A stretch of DNA of 64,000 nt from positions 1 through 64,000 of the forward strand of contig NZ_AUAM01000028.1 in the NCBI RefSeq assembly GCF_000428725.1. The letters run 5' to 3'. Positions 27,820-37,212 of this stretch are shown here, piece after piece. This stretch comes from Psychromonas aquimarina ATCC BAA-1526 (GTDB lineage Bacteria; Pseudomonadota; Gammaproteobacteria; Enterobacterales; Psychromonadaceae). Position numbers and translations under genes: made by a program. Below the pieces are notes generated by a model that was not told where the DNA came from, did not search any database, and saw only the letters and a list, made by a program, of their open reading frames with translations. Position 1 is the stretch's first letter. Each line of letters starts with the position of its first letter.

Positions 27820-28527
27820 CTAACTTGCTTCCTGCGTCAGCGTTTCACCTTCCAGCCACATGTAACCGCGTCCTCGGAAGTTTTTAACACGGGTCTGACC
27901 GTCAAGTCTAGCGGGTAGTTTGCGGCGCAGGTTGCTTAAATGCATATCAATACTGCGGTCAAAAGGCTGCAGTTTTTTACCTAGAACCTGCTCGCTAAGC
28001 TCTGCCTTTGAGAACAGCTCTCCAGGGTTATGCAGGAATTTTTCCAGCAGCAGCAGTTCTGTACCGGTTAATTCAATAGTAAAGTCCTGGCAGATCGCCT
28101 GCTGTTGAGCAGGGAACAGTTCGATATCTAAATGTGATATCTTGCTGTGAACTTCTGCGCTTTTATGCTGTGTACGGCGTAAAATAGCACGAATACGGGC
28201 AAGCAGTTCGCGTTCGCTGAATGGTTTTGCCAGATAATCATCTGCACCCATTTCAAGCCCTAACACTTTATCAATTTCATCGCCTTTGGCGGTGAGCATT
28301 AATACTGGAATTTCACTTTTTTGCCGTAATAACTTTAACATTTCAAAACCGTTCATGCGGGGCATCATGACATCAAGCAAAATCAGATCATAGCTGCCTG
28401 TAAGTGCTTTCTGCAGACCGCTTTCACCATCAAAAGCAGTGTCGATATTGAAGTTTTCAAGAGATAAAAATTCGGCAAGTAAAGAAACAAGTTCTTTATC
28501 ATCATCAATTAAGAGTAGATTTTTCAT
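27820..28527 (-). CDS. cpxR: Response regulator, CpxR-like (OmpR family)
   Basis: A 235-residue transcription factor. The receiver domain (1-115) has the acidic pocket DDDKE, the phosphorylated Asp in LILLDVMMPRMNG and the conserved Lys in DDYLAKPF. The winged-helix DNA-binding domain (about 130-228) ends with RTVKNFRGRGYMW-like sequence. It lies upstream of the kinase and divergent from the CpxP/Spy-like gene, the standard arrangement of the Cpx system. A CpxR-type box is in the divergent intergenic region, so self-regulation is likely. Confidence 0.9.
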   Translation of the reverse strand: MKNLLLIDDDKELVSLLAEFLSLENFNIDTAFDGESGLQKALTGSYDLILLDVMMPRMNGFEMLKLLRQKSEIPVLMLTAKGDEIDKVLGLEMGADDYLAKPFSERELLARIRAILRRTQHKSAEVHSKISHLDIELFPAQQQAICQDFTIELTGTELLLLEKFLHNPGELFSKAELSEQVLGKKLQPFDRSIDMHLSNLRRKLPARLDGQTRVKNFRGRGYMWLEGETLTQEAS

Positions 28528-28702
28528 ATTGTGACCTTAAAAAATACCTCTGTATAAGGGTAAGTCACTTATAAAGAGGTTAAAGTAAAATTAAATTCAT
28601 CTCTAATTCAAATCCATTCGTAGTAAAGAGTTAAGTTGTAAGCGTAATGCATATTTTATTGATGTGGGTATTAAACAACATTTTAAGCCATTTGTAATAA
28701 TA

Positions 28703-28717
28703 TTTACACTTCTTTAC
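28703..28717. promoter_or_regulatory. CpxR-type box between cpxR and the CpxP-like gene
   Basis: TTTACACTTCTTTAC is a perfect TTTAC-N5-TTTAC, the reverse complement of the CpxR consensus GTAAA-N5-GTAAA. It lies about 100 bases before the CpxP-like gene and 175 from cpxR. A -10-like TATACT is at 28760-28765. Confidence 0.7.
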
Positions 28718-28814
28718 ACAACATTACCCATGCTTTACGTTGGGCTGCATGTGCTGTTTTATACTTGTATAAATGACTAATTATAGTCAAATACATTTCT
28801 GACAGGAGAATATT

Positions 28815-29279
28815 ATGAACTCATTATTAAAAAAAGTGCTGCTGGCAAGTGTGATTATTCCTCTTACTTTTTCTACGGCTTATGCCAAGTCAGGGGGCAA
28901 GGGAGGTCACCACGGTATGCCGTTTAAGGGAATGCTTAAACAAGTAGATCTGACTCCTGAGCAGCAGGCTGATATAAAAATTATTATGCAGAATTACCGC
29001 AGTGATAAAAAAATGCAGAGCAATAATAGAGGAACTTTTCATGAACGTCAGATGGCAATAATGAAAGCCTCTGACTTTGATGAAGCGCAGGCGGGCGCTT
29101 TAATTGATGACAAAAATGCACTTAGAAAAGAGGCGCAGCTGAAGAGAATGCAGATGACCTTTGATATTTATCATTCTTTGACCCCGGAGCAGCAGGGGAA
29201 AATGGATCTTCTCTTTGAACAGCATCAACAGAAAATGCAGGAGAAAATAGATAAACGTGCTCAGCAGAAGAATAAATAA
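28815..29279 (+). CDS. CpxP/Spy family periplasmic protein
   Basis: A small helical periplasmic protein of 154 residues, with a signal peptide ending near TAYAKSGG. It has the two family motifs LTPEQQADI (about 47) and LTPEQQGKM (about 121) and highly charged helices between and after them. Family members act as chaperones (Spy) or as feedback inhibitors of CpxA (CpxP). Synteny with a Cpx-type regulator favours the CpxP role, but the chaperone role cannot be separated by sequence alone. The ribosome site AGGAG precedes the ATG. Confidence 0.88.
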   Translation: MNSLLKKVLLASVIIPLTFSTAYAKSGGKGGHHGMPFKGMLKQVDLTPEQQADIKIIMQNYRSDKKMQSNNRGTFHERQMAIMKASDFDEAQAGALIDDKNALRKEAQLKRMQMTFDIYHSLTPEQQGKMDLLFEQHQQKMQEKIDKRAQQKNK

Positions 29280-29349
29280 TCCCAACTGGTGTAAGTAATT
29301 AAACAAGTTATAATAATGCCTTCATAAAGCGACATATTGAAGGTATTTT

Positions 29350-30303
29350 TTGCACAACAATCTCACCAAAGAAGAGTATGGACGATTAGTTAAGTTTGCA
29401 GGGCGGGCTGCCATAGCTGCGGCTTCTTTATTAATTGTCGTCAAATTGACTGCCTGGATAATGACCGGCTCTGCAAGTATTTTAGCTGCATTAACTGATT
29501 CGTTAATGGATGTTATGACTTCGATCATCAACCTGTTTGCCATTAAAATTGCACTGCAGCCGGCCGATGATAATCATCGCTTTGGTCATGGTAAAGCAGA
29601 AAGTCTGGCTGGTTTGGCGCAGGCCGCATTTATTTCCGGTTCTTCAGTATTACTTATGTTTAATGGTATTTCCTCGTTAGTTAACGATAATCAGATCGTC
29701 GCTTCTAATGTGGGGATCGCGGTGATGATTTTCTCGGTAATCGTGACTTTTGCGCTGGTTTCATTTCAGTCTTATATTGTGAAAAAAACCGGAAGCATGG
29801 CGATAAAGGCTGATTCATTACACTATCGAACTGATATTGCCCTGAACGGTGCCGTGCTCCTGGCATTAGTTTTAGCCGGCATGGGCTGGCACTGGGCAGA
29901 TGGACTTTTTGCTATTGCGGTCAGTTTATATATCCTGCATGGTGCCTGGGAAATAGGCACGCAGTCTATTGATGCCTTAATGGATAAGCAGCTGCCGAAA
30001 GCAGAAGAAGAGCAAATTATTAAAATGGCCTATCATATACCGGGCGTGCTCGGGGTGCATGATCTGCGTACTCGCCAGTCGGGTAATACCAAGTTTATTC
30101 AGCTGCATTTAGAGCTTGATGACGACCAGAGTTTATTTGATGCACATAGCAAGGCGGATAAGTTAGAGGCTGCCCTGGAAGGAATATTCCCGCATGCGGA
30201 TATTCTTATTCATCTGGATCCTCTTTCTGTTGTTCCGCTAGAAAAACAGAATGAAAAACTACAATTTGAAACAAAGCCAGTTAACTTCAGTAAGGATACT
30301 TAA
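29350..30303 (+). CDS. fieF: Cation diffusion facilitator, FieF-like
   Basis: A proton-driven inner-membrane exporter of divalent metals such as zinc, iron or cadmium. The 317-residue protein has six transmembrane segments, the metal-site motif ALTDSLMDVM (D-x3-D) in helix 2 and HYRTD in helix 5 and a cytoplasmic C-terminal domain with HDLRTRQSG and ILIHLDP. The pair of sites DxxxD and HxxxD matches FieF. The start is a TTG at 29350 with GAAGGT before it. It is placed just after the CpxP-like gene and 2 bases before cysE. In E. coli fieF also lies beside cpxP. Confidence 0.93.
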   Translation: MHNNLTKEEYGRLVKFAGRAAIAAASLLIVVKLTAWIMTGSASILAALTDSLMDVMTSIINLFAIKIALQPADDNHRFGHGKAESLAGLAQAAFISGSSVLLMFNGISSLVNDNQIVASNVGIAVMIFSVIVTFALVSFQSYIVKKTGSMAIKADSLHYRTDIALNGAVLLALVLAGMGWHWADGLFAIAVSLYILHGAWEIGTQSIDALMDKQLPKAEEEQIIKMAYHIPGVLGVHDLRTRQSGNTKFIQLHLELDDDQSLFDAHSKADKLEAALEGIFPHADILIHLDPLSVVPLEKQNEKLQFETKPVNFSKDT

Positions 30304-30305
30304 TA

Positions 30306-31085
30306 ATGGAAGCGGTTCAGCAGCAGCTATGGGAAAAAATCAGGGAAGAAGCGCGCAGTTTTTCTGCGAATGAACCTGTTTTAGCAAGCTTTTTTCATTC
30401 AACAATTTTAAATCATCACAGCTTAAAAACAGGATTAAGTTATCAGCTGGCAAACCGTTTAGACAGCCATACTATGCCTGCAATTCTGATGCGTGAAGTT
30501 ATTGATGAGGCCTTCGATAAATCTCCGCAGATTATTAATGCCGCTATGGCAGATATTATCGCCGTACAGGATCGAGATCCTGCTGTTGAAGATTATTCCA
30601 CTCCGCTGCTGTATTTAAAAGGTTTTCATGCTCTGCAGGTGCATCGTGTTGCAAACTGGTTATGGAAAGAAAAACGTATTCCTTTAGCCCTGTATTTACA
30701 AAACCGCGGCTCAGAACTGTTTGGTGTTGATGTTCACCCTGCTGCGTCCATTGGTCAGGGTATTATGTTTGACCATGCTACCGGTGTTGTTGTCGGTGAA
30801 ACGGCTGTGATTGAAGATAATGTATCATTACTGCAGGGAGTTACTTTAGGCGGTACAGGTAAAGCCTGCGGCGATCGTCATCCGAAAGTCCGCCAGGGGG
30901 TGATGATTGGAGCCGGGGCGAAAGTATTAGGCAATATTGAAATCGGTATCGGCGCAAAAATTGGTGCGGGCAGCGTTGTTTTAGATGCTGTTCCAGCTCA
31001 TACAACGGTTGCCGGAGTACCTGCTAAAATTGTCGGCCGCCCGTCCTGCGAGATGCCGTCACTTTCGATGGAGCAGGATCTGTAA
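30306..31085 (+). CDS. cysE: Serine O-acetyltransferase
   Basis: Transfers an acetyl group from acetyl-CoA to serine, the committed step of cysteine synthesis. The 259-residue protein has the helical N-terminal domain (1-140) and a left-handed hexapeptide-repeat domain (about 145-245) with DVHPAASIGQGIMFDHATG, then VVVGETAVIEDNV and GGTGKACGDRHPK. The C terminus ends in a short tail. It starts 2 bases after the fieF stop, so it is translationally coupled. The position after fieF is unusual compared with E. coli. Confidence 0.95.
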   Translation: MEAVQQQLWEKIREEARSFSANEPVLASFFHSTILNHHSLKTGLSYQLANRLDSHTMPAILMREVIDEAFDKSPQIINAAMADIIAVQDRDPAVEDYSTPLLYLKGFHALQVHRVANWLWKEKRIPLALYLQNRGSELFGVDVHPAASIGQGIMFDHATGVVVGETAVIEDNVSLLQGVTLGGTGKACGDRHPKVRQGVMIGAGAKVLGNIEIGIGAKIGAGSVVLDAVPAHTTVAGVPAKIVGRPSCEMPSLSMEQDL

Positions 31086-31370
31086 AAAGGCTTTACCTAT
31101 ATCTGACGAGTATATTTGTTTGTAAATTTTCCAGCTTAGCTGCATAAGGCCTGCTTTCCCATATAGCGGGCCTTATACAGCCAGAAGTGCTGTTAACTCG
31201 GCTGATTAACTTTAGAAGGCAGTATGAGCTCTGTAATTTCTCGATAATTTTATAATATTACTGACAAATCAAAAACAATGGTTGAATAAGCAGACTGTAA
31301 TGCTTATTCTCACAGAATTAAACGAACATTAACCATGTCAAATGACATGCATTCTTTTTAGGGGCGAGTG

Positions 31371-31601
31371 ATGACATTAGATCTATTAGAAAAATTAGAA
31401 AGCAAAATTCAGAATGCGGTTGATACAATTGCATTACTGCAGATGGAAGTTGAAGAATTAAAAGAAGATAAACGAAGCCTGGCGGAAAAGAACGGTTTAT
31501 TACAGGCTGAAAATATCAAGCTGAGCGAAGAGCACCAGCAGTGGCAGTCTCGTTTAAGCGCGTTAGTTGGTAAAATCGAACAAGCCGAAGAAACTGTATA
31601 A
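31371..31601 (+). CDS. zapB: Cell division protein ZapB
   Basis: A 76-residue coiled-coil protein that binds ZapA and stabilises the FtsZ ring. The sequence LLEKLESKIQNAVDTIALLQMEVEELKEDK is a continuous heptad-type helix that matches ZapB. In E. coli ZapB the same region is [23 protein letters not shown]-like. The ATG at 31371 is chosen; a GTG one codon earlier is less likely given the AGGGGCGAG just upstream. The gene ends at a strong terminator. The gap 31086-31370 is AT-rich with no other feature seen. Confidence 0.93.
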   Translation: MTLDLLEKLESKIQNAVDTIALLQMEVEELKEDKRSLAEKNGLLQAENIKLSEEHQQWQSRLSALVGKIEQAEETV

Positions 31602-31650
31602 GTTATTTGTGCCGTACCGTTAAAAAGCTGTTAGTTTTTCAAATACAAAA

Positions 31651-31684
31651 AAGCCCGCTTAACAGCAGTTAAGCGGGCTTTTTA
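31651..31684 (+). terminator. Terminator of zapB
   Basis: AAGCCCGCTTAAC (31651-31663) pairs perfectly with GTTAAGCGGGCTT (31668-31680), followed by TTTTT. The A run on the left side also lets it work for the opposite strand. Confidence 0.9.
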
Positions 31685-31697
31685 ATGTTCGTTAATA

Positions 31698-31754
31698 ATA
31701 CCAAATCCATTTTTCCTACGCCTAAATAGATTATTTAATTAGTGGAATTGGTAT
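31698..31754. repeat. Inverted repeat ATACCAA between zapB and rraA
   Basis: ATACCAAATCCA (31698-31709) pairs with TGGAATTGGTAT (31743-31754) with two mismatched positions, around an AT-rich loop of 33 bases. The terminal motif TATACCAATT recurs at 22615-22624 next to the hairpin before recJ, which suggests a family of small intergenic repeats. Confidence 0.5.
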
Positions 31755-31760
31755 AAGCAT

Positions 31761-32288
31761 TTATTGTACTTCTAACTCTTCTGTTTCTTCATTGTCATCG
31801 CTGTCGTCAGTCTCTAAAGGCTCTGGCGAAATAATGATGCCTGTGCTGTCGGCATAAAGAATATCTTCAGGCAGGAAAGTCACACCGGCAAAGTTAACCG
31901 GAGCATTTGTTTCTCCAATATCAGAATCCTCTGCTCCAACCGGAATAGCTGTAATTGCCTGAATACCGATATCTAACTCTTCAAGAATATCAACTTCCCG
32001 CACGCAGCCGTTTACAACAATACCTTCCCAGTCGTTTTCAACGGCAAGCTCTGCAATATGTGCGTTAATTAATGCGCGGCGTAATGAGCCTCCGCCGTCA
32101 ATAAGCAGTACTTTACCTGCACCGTTCTCTTCCAGGGCTTTGTAAATCAGCCCTACAGACTCAAAACACTTAATGGTGACAACTTCACCGGCAAAAGAAC
32201 TACGACCACCAAAGTTTGTTAATAGAGGTTCAACAACATCAACGGTGTCGGCATAAATATCGCAAAGAAGAGAAGTATTATATTGCAT
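31761..32288 (-). CDS. rraA: Ribonuclease E activity regulator RraA
   Basis: A trimeric protein that binds RNase E and slows RNA decay in enterobacteria. The 175-residue protein begins with [17 protein letters not shown] and carries [15 protein letters not shown] and [14 protein letters not shown], the family core. The last 20 residues are strongly acidic ([14 protein letters not shown]), an extension beyond the 161-residue E. coli protein. The fold is shared with aldolase-type enzymes, but the acid sequence and length match RraA. It converges with zapB and stands alone. Confidence 0.93.
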   Translation of the reverse strand: MQYNTSLLCDIYADTVDVVEPLLTNFGGRSSFAGEVVTIKCFESVGLIYKALEENGAGKVLLIDGGGSLRRALINAHIAELAVENDWEGIVVNGCVREVDILEELDIGIQAITAIPVGAEDSDIGETNAPVNFAGVTFLPEDILYADSTGIIISPEPLETDDSDDNEETEELEVQ

Positions 32289-32501
32289 TATCAGGCTCGC
32301 CTATGATTAGAAAGGTAGTAGTACCTAAGCTACTTGAATATATGAACGATCCAAGTGATTGATAATAAGTATAAACCTAACTTGTTCTTTTACAATCTTG
32401 TTTTTATGGTCAAAAACACAGTTTTCTACTTTGCTTGATGAAAATCAATAGCTGTCCCGGACCGCTGTGCGGGCAGGGACAGATCTGCAGAATGTTTTTG
32501 T

Positions 32502-32960
32502 TCAATCCAGCTCAGTAAAAAATGAACGTTGAAAGGACTTTTCACAGTAATGGCACTTCAGTTTTAAGACGGATTTGTTATTAACGTAGAAACGAGTTTT
32601 TACCGGTTCATTATGGCTTATACAGTTGCTGTTCGGACAGGCTAATACGCCGATAAATGAGGACGGCAGCTGCACCGGAAACTTATTGACTACTTTAAAG
32701 TCTTTTATCTGATTTATTGTGGCATTCGGCGCGAACAGTGCCAGCTGGTTGGCCTGCTCGTCACTGATAAAGGTGTTCTCCACTTTAATCAGATCTTTAC
32801 TCTTGCCGTTGTGTGTCGACAAATTAAGGCCGATTGTTATTTTTTCATTAGTCTGAGTAAATTTGAAAAACTTCAGTATCTTAACTCCCTGCTGAGCAGG
32901 AATATGATCAATTACTGAGCCGTGTTGAATCGCTTCAACTTGTAATTTTTTCTGCATCAT
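32502..32960 (-). CDS. pyrI: Aspartate carbamoyltransferase regulatory chain
   Basis: The regulatory subunit that binds ATP/CTP and controls aspartate transcarbamylase. The 152-residue protein has the N-terminal allosteric domain (about 1-100) and the zinc domain with four cysteines in CPNSNC and CHYC. The start is either of two adjacent ATG codons (32960 or 32957). It follows pyrB with 5 bases between. A hairpin, CTGTCCC...GGGACAG at 32452-32482, lies after its stop but has no clear T run. Confidence 0.96.
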   Translation of the reverse strand: MMQKKLQVEAIQHGSVIDHIPAQQGVKILKFFKFTQTNEKITIGLNLSTHNGKSKDLIKVENTFISDEQANQLALFAPNATINQIKDFKVVNKFPVQLPSSFIGVLACPNSNCISHNEPVKTRFYVNNKSVLKLKCHYCEKSFQRSFFTELD

Positions 32961-32965
32961 TGTCT

Positions 32966-33901
32966 TTAAACCTCTAGTTGAAACTGGTTTGTTAACAGTA
33001 AGGCAAGTAATGCCTGTCGTGCATAAACACCGTTTTGCGCCTGCTGAAAATAATAAGCATAGGGCGTGTCGTCTACATTATTATGAATTTCATCAATACG
33101 CGGCAGCGGGTGCAGTACTTTTAAATTATTACGCACATTAGTGAGCATTTGTGCATTTAATAAAAATGCCGATTTTATATGCTGATATTCAGTTTCATCA
33201 AAGCGTTCTTTCTGCACGCGGGTCATATACAGAATATCCAGTGAATCAACAACTTCTTCTATGCTTGCGTGCACCGAGTAGTTAATACCTTTATCCGTCA
33301 GTTCTTCCAGAATGTAGTCCGGCATCGCTAGTGCGTCGGGCGCAATAAAATAGAAGTTACAGTTGAACAGTGACAGTGCCTGCGCGAGTGAATGTACCGT
33401 TCTTCCATATTTAAGATCCCCGACAAAAGCAATGTTAAGCTTGTCTAAGGTATCCTGCGTTTCATAAATGGTAAATAAGTCTAACAAAGTCTGTGTCGGA
33501 TGCTGATTCGCACCGTCACCGCCGTTAATTACCGGAATCTCAGTAAACTCAGATGCCAGACGTGCGGCACCTTCCTGCGGATGACGCATGAAAAATGCGT
33601 CTGCATAAGAGGAGATCACTTTAACAGAGTCTGCCAGTGTTTCGCCCTTTTGTGCTAATGAGGTATTACCGCCGCTGTCAAAACCGATTATGCTGCCGCC
33701 TAGGCGCTGCACCGCGGTTTCAAAGGAAAGGCGGGTACGTGTAGATGCCTCAAAAAAGCAGCTGGCGATAACTTTATTTTTTAACAGTTCAGGCTGCGGA
33801 GTTTGTTTTAAGGAATGGGCTGTTTGCAGAATAAGTTCAAGATCTGTGCGGGATAGATCGGCGATTGAGATAATATTTTTTTGGTATAGCGGATTATTCA
33901 T
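32966..33901 (-). CDS. pyrB: Aspartate carbamoyltransferase catalytic chain
   Basis: Condenses carbamoyl phosphate and aspartate in the second step of pyrimidine synthesis. The 311-residue protein has the carbamoyl-phosphate motif [13 protein letters not shown], the motif [16 protein letters not shown] in the middle and HPLPRIDEI near the C terminus. All match the catalytic chain of class B enzymes that associate with PyrI. It is the first gene of pyrBI. A translated leader peptide and attenuator, known upstream in E. coli, were not clearly seen in 33902-34158. Confidence 0.97.
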   Translation of the reverse strand: MNNPLYQKNIISIADLSRTDLELILQTAHSLKQTPQPELLKNKVIASCFFEASTRTRLSFETAVQRLGGSIIGFDSGGNTSLAQKGETLADSVKVISSYADAFFMRHPQEGAARLASEFTEIPVINGGDGANQHPTQTLLDLFTIYETQDTLDKLNIAFVGDLKYGRTVHSLAQALSLFNCNFYFIAPDALAMPDYILEELTDKGINYSVHASIEEVVDSLDILYMTRVQKERFDETEYQHIKSAFLLNAQMLTNVRNNLKVLHPLPRIDEIHNNVDDTPYAYYFQQAQNGVYARQALLALLLTNQFQLEV

Positions 33902-34158
33902 AGTTTCAGACTCACGGTGAACAAATGGCGATAGAAAAATTATACCACCGCCTGTGAATGAATTCTGCTCTAAGTTCAGTATTTTACAATACTGTTACGG
34001 AAAATTTTCTGAATAAAAAACAGGAATAGATGCGCTGATTATGGTGTTTTTCCCGTGCGCGATAAAACTTAAATAAATAATTAATTTCCACTAGGAAAAT
34101 TGGGTTTACAGAGAATTGGCGTTATGATGGAATTTCTGCTGTTATTGGAACTTTTGTT

Positions 34159-35604
34159 ATGACCCGCTATTTTCTTTATTTTATTGTTTTTCTTCTGCCC
34201 TTTAATTTGTCTGCTGAGCAATGGTCTACTTTGCATTCATTATTACCTAAAGGTACGCAGCTTTCATATATTGTTACTGATCCGCTTAAAAAACGTGTCA
34301 TAACACAATCTCAGCAGGAAACATTACGTACTCCTGCCAGTATGCAGAAACTCCTGACTGCGGCCGCCGCGAAACTTTATCTTGGCGATGAGTTTCGTTA
34401 TCAGACTACGATTGAGGGGCAGAAAAGCAGGATAAGCAGACGCAGTTATCAGGGCGATATTACCTTTCGTTTTGTTGGTGATCCGACCCTCTTAAGAACA
34501 GATATATATAATATGCTTAACTCTTTAAAGCGCTTGAATATCAGAGAGATTAATGGTGATCTACTCCTTAATGATAGGCATTTTAATGGTTATCAGTGGA
34601 GTAATGGTCAAGCCTGGAATGATTTAGGGGTCTGTTATACCGCCCCTTCGAGCGCTATAGTTATTAATAAAAACTGTGTCTTAGGTAATTTAAGTTTATC
34701 TAAAGCAGATGCTGAAAAAGCCACCCTGTATATTCCAAGTTATGAGCCGGTCGATATCAGCAGTGATGTCTCTGTCGTCACTGCCCGGCAGCGGGAAGAG
34801 CAGTTCTGCGATCTTGAGGTGACGCGTAACAGTCAGAACCGTTATCACCTGTGGGGATGCATGGTACCCCGTAATCGTCCCTTCGCTTTAGCCTTTGCGG
34901 TTAATGATCCTTTTGAGTATGCGCAGCGGATAATTAGTGATGAATTACAAAAAGCGGGTATAAAAATCACCGGTCAGGTGAAACTGGATAATTCGAATAA
35001 AAAGGGCGCCGGGGAGCAGGTTCTAGTTAGCCGTCATTCACCTCCTCTAAGCGAAATGCTGCGGACAATGATGAAGGAGTCTGATAACTTAATTGCGGAC
35101 AGTCTGTTTAAAACATTAGGTGCGGTGTACTTTAATACGGCGGGTAATTTTCGTAACGGCGGGCAGGCGCTTAAACTGATACTGAATGACCATGGTATTG
35201 ACTTAGAAAATGCTTATTTAGCCGACGGCTCTGGTTTATCCCGTCATAATTTAATGAGTGCAGAACTGTTTATGTCTGTGCTTAATTATGTGTATTTAAA
35301 CGATAATAAATTGAATTTGTTATCTACTTTCTCGGTAGCCGGGATAGACGGAACACTGCAGTATCATCCCGCCCTGCGCGGGGATCTGTTTAAAAGAAAA
35401 GTTATTGCTAAAACGGGATCAATGAAAGGTGTAACTAATTTATTAGGTATAGTGAAAAGCCCTCAGGGAGATCGGCTTTTTGTGTTAATTTTAAACGGTT
35501 ATAATCCGAAGCAGACTGCCGTTAAAGCTAAAAAAGAGCCTAAATATGACTTTGAACAGGCATTCTTCGGCGCTCTGATGGATTCTGCCTCAACAGTAAA
35601 ATGA
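34159..35604 (+). CDS. dacB: D-alanyl-D-alanine carboxypeptidase/endopeptidase DacB (PBP4)
   Basis: A periplasmic class C penicillin-binding protein that trims peptidoglycan cross-links. The 481-residue protein has a signal peptide (1-19) and the three active-site motifs SxxK in TPASMQKLL (residues 61-69), SxN in KESDNLIAD and KTG in IAKTGSMKGV. A large insertion domain lies between the first two, as in PBP4. The start is ATG at 34159. It is transcribed alone and ends in a strong terminator. Confidence 0.95.
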   Translation: MTRYFLYFIVFLLPFNLSAEQWSTLHSLLPKGTQLSYIVTDPLKKRVITQSQQETLRTPASMQKLLTAAAAKLYLGDEFRYQTTIEGQKSRISRRSYQGDITFRFVGDPTLLRTDIYNMLNSLKRLNIREINGDLLLNDRHFNGYQWSNGQAWNDLGVCYTAPSSAIVINKNCVLGNLSLSKADAEKATLYIPSYEPVDISSDVSVVTARQREEQFCDLEVTRNSQNRYHLWGCMVPRNRPFALAFAVNDPFEYAQRIISDELQKAGIKITGQVKLDNSNKKGAGEQVLVSRHSPPLSEMLRTMMKESDNLIADSLFKTLGAVYFNTAGNFRNGGQALKLILNDHGIDLENAYLADGSGLSRHNLMSAELFMSVLNYVYLNDNKLNLLSTFSVAGIDGTLQYHPALRGDLFKRKVIAKTGSMKGVTNLLGIVKSPQGDRLFVLILNGYNPKQTAVKAKKEPKYDFEQAFFGALMDSASTVK

Positions 35605-35619
35605 TCTGCGGGCATAAAA

Positions 35620-35650
35620 AATGCCGTTCATATTAATGAACGGCATTTTT
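35620..35650. terminator. Terminator between dacB and srmB
   Basis: ATGCCGTTCAT (35621-35631) pairs perfectly with ATGAACGGCAT (35636-35646) around a 4-base loop, followed by TTTTT and preceded by AAAAAA, so it can act on both converging genes. Confidence 0.9.
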
Positions 35651-35676
35651 ACCAAAAGATTGTTCTCTAGGAACGA

Positions 35677-37038
35677 TTAACTTTCTGATTTATCTTCTTT
35701 TTTACCCTGACCGGCCCAGCCTGGCTTGCCTTTCGCTTTAACATTGCGATGGCGCTGTTTGCCCATATCTTCTTTTTTCTTCTGGCGTCTGGCTTTCTGC
35801 TGTTTTTTTAATTCTTCAGCACGCTCTTTACCTTTTTTATTTACCGGCTTTTTAGGTTTACGCTGACTGAGCTGTGCTTCTTTGTGTTTTGGACGTAATC
35901 CTTTGATCACACGGCGTTTTATTATCTGGTCGGTATAACGTTCTACTTTTGCAAGAATATCGATATCATGTGCTTCAATTAATGAAACCGCTGTCCCTTT
36001 TTTACCGCCGCGTGCTGTTCGGCCAATACGGTGAACGTATATATCAGCGCTGCGGGGCATATCGTAGTTAATTACATGAGTAATATCCGGCACATCAATA
36101 CCACGAGCCGCCACATCGGTAGCGATAAGAATATTGATATGACCAGTTCTGAACTGTGTTAATGCCTGATTACGTTTCTCCTGATCCATCTCGCCGCGTA
36201 AATAATTACAAGGGATCTGCAGTTCAGCCAGCTGTGCAACTAACTCGGCTAGACGGTCTCGTGTTTTAACAAAAACAATCACTTTCTGCTGCTGTTCTTC
36301 TTCTTTTGCTTCCTGCTGCAGAATCGCCGCTAACAGCTGCAGTTTATGTTCCGGGCTGTCAGCAAGGTGAACCCATTGAATAATTTTTCCACTTTCACGA
36401 CGTGAAACTTCGGCGGTCAGTTGTACCGGACTGTTTAATACATCACGTGAGAATTCACGTAAACCTTTACCTTCCAGCGTCGCTGAAAACAGGGATGTAT
36501 GTTTACGCCAGCGTGTTTCACCTGCAATACGATCCATTTCCGCAATGAAGCCCATATCCAGCATGCGGTCGGCTTCATCAAGAACCAGGCACTCTACTTC
36601 GCGGCAGTCAAATGCTTCAGAATCGATATATTCCATTAAGCGGCCGGGTGTTGCGATCACGATATCAACATTATCTGTGATTACCCGCTCCTGTTCTTCA
36701 TAGGAAACACCGCCGATAATACTGCCGACAACAAGATCTGTGCCTTCAACAAGCTGCTGTGCAACACCGCCGACCTGTACTGCTAATTCGCGTGTTGGTG
36801 TTAATACTAATATACGTGCAGAACCGCCTTTACGGCGCGGGAAGTCAATTAAACGCTGTACTGCAGGCAGCAGGAACGCCAGTGTTTTACCGGTTCCTGT
36901 CGGTGCGCTGGCCATAATATCCTGCTCGTCCATTGCTGGTGGAATCGCTAAGGTTTGAATGCTTGTCGGGCGTTTGTGGCCCATTTTAGCAATGGCGTTT
37001 AATAAATGTTGGTCGAGCTCAAGCGCTTCAAAAGACAT
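35677..37038 (-). CDS. srmB: ATP-dependent RNA helicase SrmB
   Basis: A DEAD-box helicase that assists early assembly of the 50S ribosomal subunit. The protein of about 453 residues has the Q motif RPTSIQTLAIP, the Walker A motif ASAPTGTGKT, the PTRELA motif, VLDEADRMLD, SATLEG and HRIGRTARGGKKG, followed by a lysine-rich tail (about 400-453). SrmB-type identity rests on the sequence from GFIAEMDRIAGETRWRKH. The start is the ATG at 37038, with GGAAA before it; the 15 codons upstream to 37083 lack support in homologues. It stands alone. Confidence 0.93.
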   Translation of the reverse strand: MSFEALELDQHLLNAIAKMGHKRPTSIQTLAIPPAMDEQDIMASAPTGTGKTLAFLLPAVQRLIDFPRRKGGSARILVLTPTRELAVQVGGVAQQLVEGTDLVVGSIIGGVSYEEQERVITDNVDIVIATPGRLMEYIDSEAFDCREVECLVLDEADRMLDMGFIAEMDRIAGETRWRKHTSLFSATLEGKGLREFSRDVLNSPVQLTAEVSRRESGKIIQWVHLADSPEHKLQLLAAILQQEAKEEEQQQKVIVFVKTRDRLAELVAQLAELQIPCNYLRGEMDQEKRNQALTQFRTGHINILIATDVAARGIDVPDITHVINYDMPRSADIYVHRIGRTARGGKKGTAVSLIEAHDIDILAKVERYTDQIIKRRVIKGLRPKHKEAQLSQRKPKKPVNKKGKERAEELKKQQKARRQKKKEDMGKQRHRNVKAKGKPGWAGQGKKEDKSES

Positions 37039-37212
37039 GCTGGTTTCCAATATTACAAAGACAAAACAGACATTATAAACCAATAGTGATAAAAATTGAT
37101 CTCAATAATTACTCTGTCGTGGTTTTAATGGAAGATTTATTGGGTTAAATGTAGGAAAAGGGGAAGATGAGTTATCACCTATTGTTATCCGGCTGCAATA
37201 GGTGAATTAGTT

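Noticed and set aside
28600-28640. A TpsiC-like string suggesting a tRNA
   Set aside because: No matching acceptor, D-arm or anticodon stem was found around it.
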